Notes under the pieces: generated by a model
Databases searched by the model: none
The model's input: only the letters and a program-made list of their open reading frames with translations
Told to the model about the DNA's origin: nothing
Source: Actinomycetes bacterium
GTDB taxonomy: Bacteria; Actinomycetota; Actinomycetes; Prado026
DNA: 21,983 nt
Direction of reading: 5' to 3'
Assembly: GCA_025455945.1 (NCBI GenBank)
Contig: JALOLN010000019.1
Coordinates: 1 to 21,983 of the forward strand
Made by a program: the position numbers and the translations under genes
In this document: piece after piece, positions 20,466-21,983 of the stretch
How the letters are laid out: each line of letters starts with the position of its first letter
How positions within the stretch are numbered: position 1 is the stretch's first letter

Positions 20466-21113
20466 TCAGGGGTTGTTCTTGGTCTGCTCGGCGCTGAAGG
20501 TGAAGGTGACGACCGTGGTCGCGGCCTGGTAGGCGTTGCCCGTGGCCAGCGGCAGGTCGGCGACGACGCAGAGCAGCTGGTTGCCACCGGCGGCGACGTC
20601 CTGGTCGCCGGTGTCGGCGCCCTGGGCGGTGCTGCCGAAGACGACGGAGGAGGCGCCCAGCGTCTGGTAGCCGGCCGCCGGGAAGAGCTGGGTGCCGCCG
20701 GTGACGTTGCCCGCCGCGCAGTTCGCGGCGCTGACGCCGGAGTGGACGGCGAAGCCCAGCTGGTCGCGCAGACCCTTGCTGTCGGGGTCGGTCGCTGTGG
20801 ACGTGACGGCGTAGCGCAGGTCCAGCGTGCCCTGGTTGACGACGTTCAGGGAGCGGTACTCGGTGTCGCCGGGGGCCATGTTCGCCACGGTGAACAGCGC
20901 GGTCGCCGGCGTGGTGCCGATGAGCACGGTCCCGGTGGTGAAGCTGTTCGCGCCGAGGTCGTCGGCGTCGCTGAAGACGGCGCCGGTGGTCAGTGTCCCG
21001 AGCGTGACCAGGGACAGGCCCGCGATGCCGATCGCCCCCAGGAGACGGCGACGGCGCTGGCGCTCCTCGGGCTCGGGAGCCGGCGGCTCCAGCTCGTTCA
21101 GCAGGTCTTCCAT
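20466..21113 (-). CDS. TasA/camelysin-like exported protein (SipW-dependent)
   Basis: A 215-residue protein. A Pro/Glu-rich cytoplasmic start (MEDLLNELEPPAPEPEE) and RQRRRR precede a helix at about 24-46 and then TTGAVFSDADDLGANSFTTG (42-61), which parallels the mature start of Bacillus TasA (AAFNDIKSKDATFASGT). NMAPGD (78-83) matches the NLKPGD motif of that family, followed by a beta-rich body. C132 and C182 may pair. TasA-type proteins are processed by SipW and form surface fibres; fibre formation here is inference. ATG 21113 has GGAGGGG a few nt upstream; longer frames to 21704 are shadow of the aminotransferase gene. First gene of the cassette. Confidence 0.85.
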   Translation of the reverse strand: MEDLLNELEPPAPEPEERQRRRRLLGAIGIAGLSLVTLGTLTTGAVFSDADDLGANSFTTGTVLIGTTPATALFTVANMAPGDTEYRSLNVVNQGTLDLRYAVTSTATDPDSKGLRDQLGFAVHSGVSAANCAAGNVTGGTQLFPAAGYQTLGASSVVFGSTAQGADTGDQDVAAGGNQLLCVVADLPLATGNAYQAATTVVTFTFSAEQTKNNP

Positions 21114-21252
21114 AGTCCCCTCCGTCAGTGGGATCTCCGGACGGCCACAGCGGTGGAGCGGCCGACACCTCAACGTTCGGCGGGTCCCGGCAGGAACTTG
21201 ACCCCGGCCGGCCAGGACCACCCGACCCCCGCAACTCCGGGCGAACCGCGTC

Positions 21253-21281
21253 ATGACGGGCCGTCCGGCGCGTCCTACGCT
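21253..21281 (+). promoter_or_regulatory. Leaderless promoter of pat
   Basis: ATGACG (21253-21258, four of six matches to TTGACA), a 17-nt spacer and TACGCT (21276-21281) end six nt before ATG 21288. No Shine-Dalgarno fits in the remaining six nt. It lies in the 174-bp divergent gap with the TasA-like gene, in which no other gene is seen. Confidence 0.55.
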
Positions 21282-21287
21282 GCGGGG

Positions 21288-21983
<696 letters not shown>

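Overview
The window is high-GC DNA (roughly 70-75% by eye) with dense GTG/ATG starts, GTGA/ATGA stop-start overlaps and a gene order typical of the origin-proximal region of Actinomycetota. The order ino1-PadR / DUF5318-PBP1-GT87 / rpsF-ssb-rpsR-rplI-dnaB matches, from memory, the Mycobacterium tuberculosis Rv0046c-Rv0058 block. The NUDIX and CCA genes at the left correspond to the block on the other side of oriC in that species. The C-terminal FemX/racemase/xth insertion, the SipW-type cassette and the GATC-containing palindromes suggest a soil or rock actinobacterium such as Geodermatophilaceae. That family assignment is inference. No tRNA, rRNA, CRISPR, transposase or prophage gene was seen.

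Layout. 1-531 (-): start of a secreted protein (DUF6049-like by position) behind a NUDIX hydrolase. 630-2045 (+): CCA tRNA nucleotidyltransferase. 2092-3302 (-): an MFS transporter broken by a frame change. A 17-bp-stem palindrome carries the stop codons of both of these convergent genes. 3395-5139 (-): padR-ino1 operon with an AT-rich candidate operator upstream. 5294-10362 (+): DUF5318, bifunctional penicillin-binding protein, GT87 and PIG-V-like mannosyltransferases, tightly coupled, for envelope assembly. 10375-13688 (-): small membrane protein, exonuclease III, FemX-like aminoacyltransferase and alanine racemase. 13908-15472 (+): S6, SSB, S18, L9. 15473-15991: a long intergenic region with a strong terminator, a nested inverted repeat and a cluster of DnaA-box-like motifs. 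15992-18670 (+): dnaB and an intact MFS transporter. 18599-18862 (-): small LRV-repeat protein overlapping the MFS tail. 18956-21113 (-): a TasA-like / SipW-type signal peptidase / LamG cassette. 21288-end (+): aromatic aminotransferase (pat/hisC2), cut by the window edge.

How the genes work together. The central block combines peptidoglycan polymerisation (PBP1), possible lipid II side-chain modification (FemX plus racemase), polyprenol-dependent mannosylation (GT87, PIG-V) and inositol supply (ino1) with a replication/translation operon. The right-hand cassette probably exports and processes two surface proteins through one dedicated signal peptidase.

A recurrent signal is a -10 hexamer ending 6-8 nt before the start codon in front of genes that lack a Shine-Dalgarno sequence, indicating leaderless transcripts. 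It also decides the start of the broken MFS gene. The best candidates for new biology are the SipW/TasA/LamG cassette, the TCCACA cluster before dnaB, the stop-supplying palindrome and the FemX-racemase pair.
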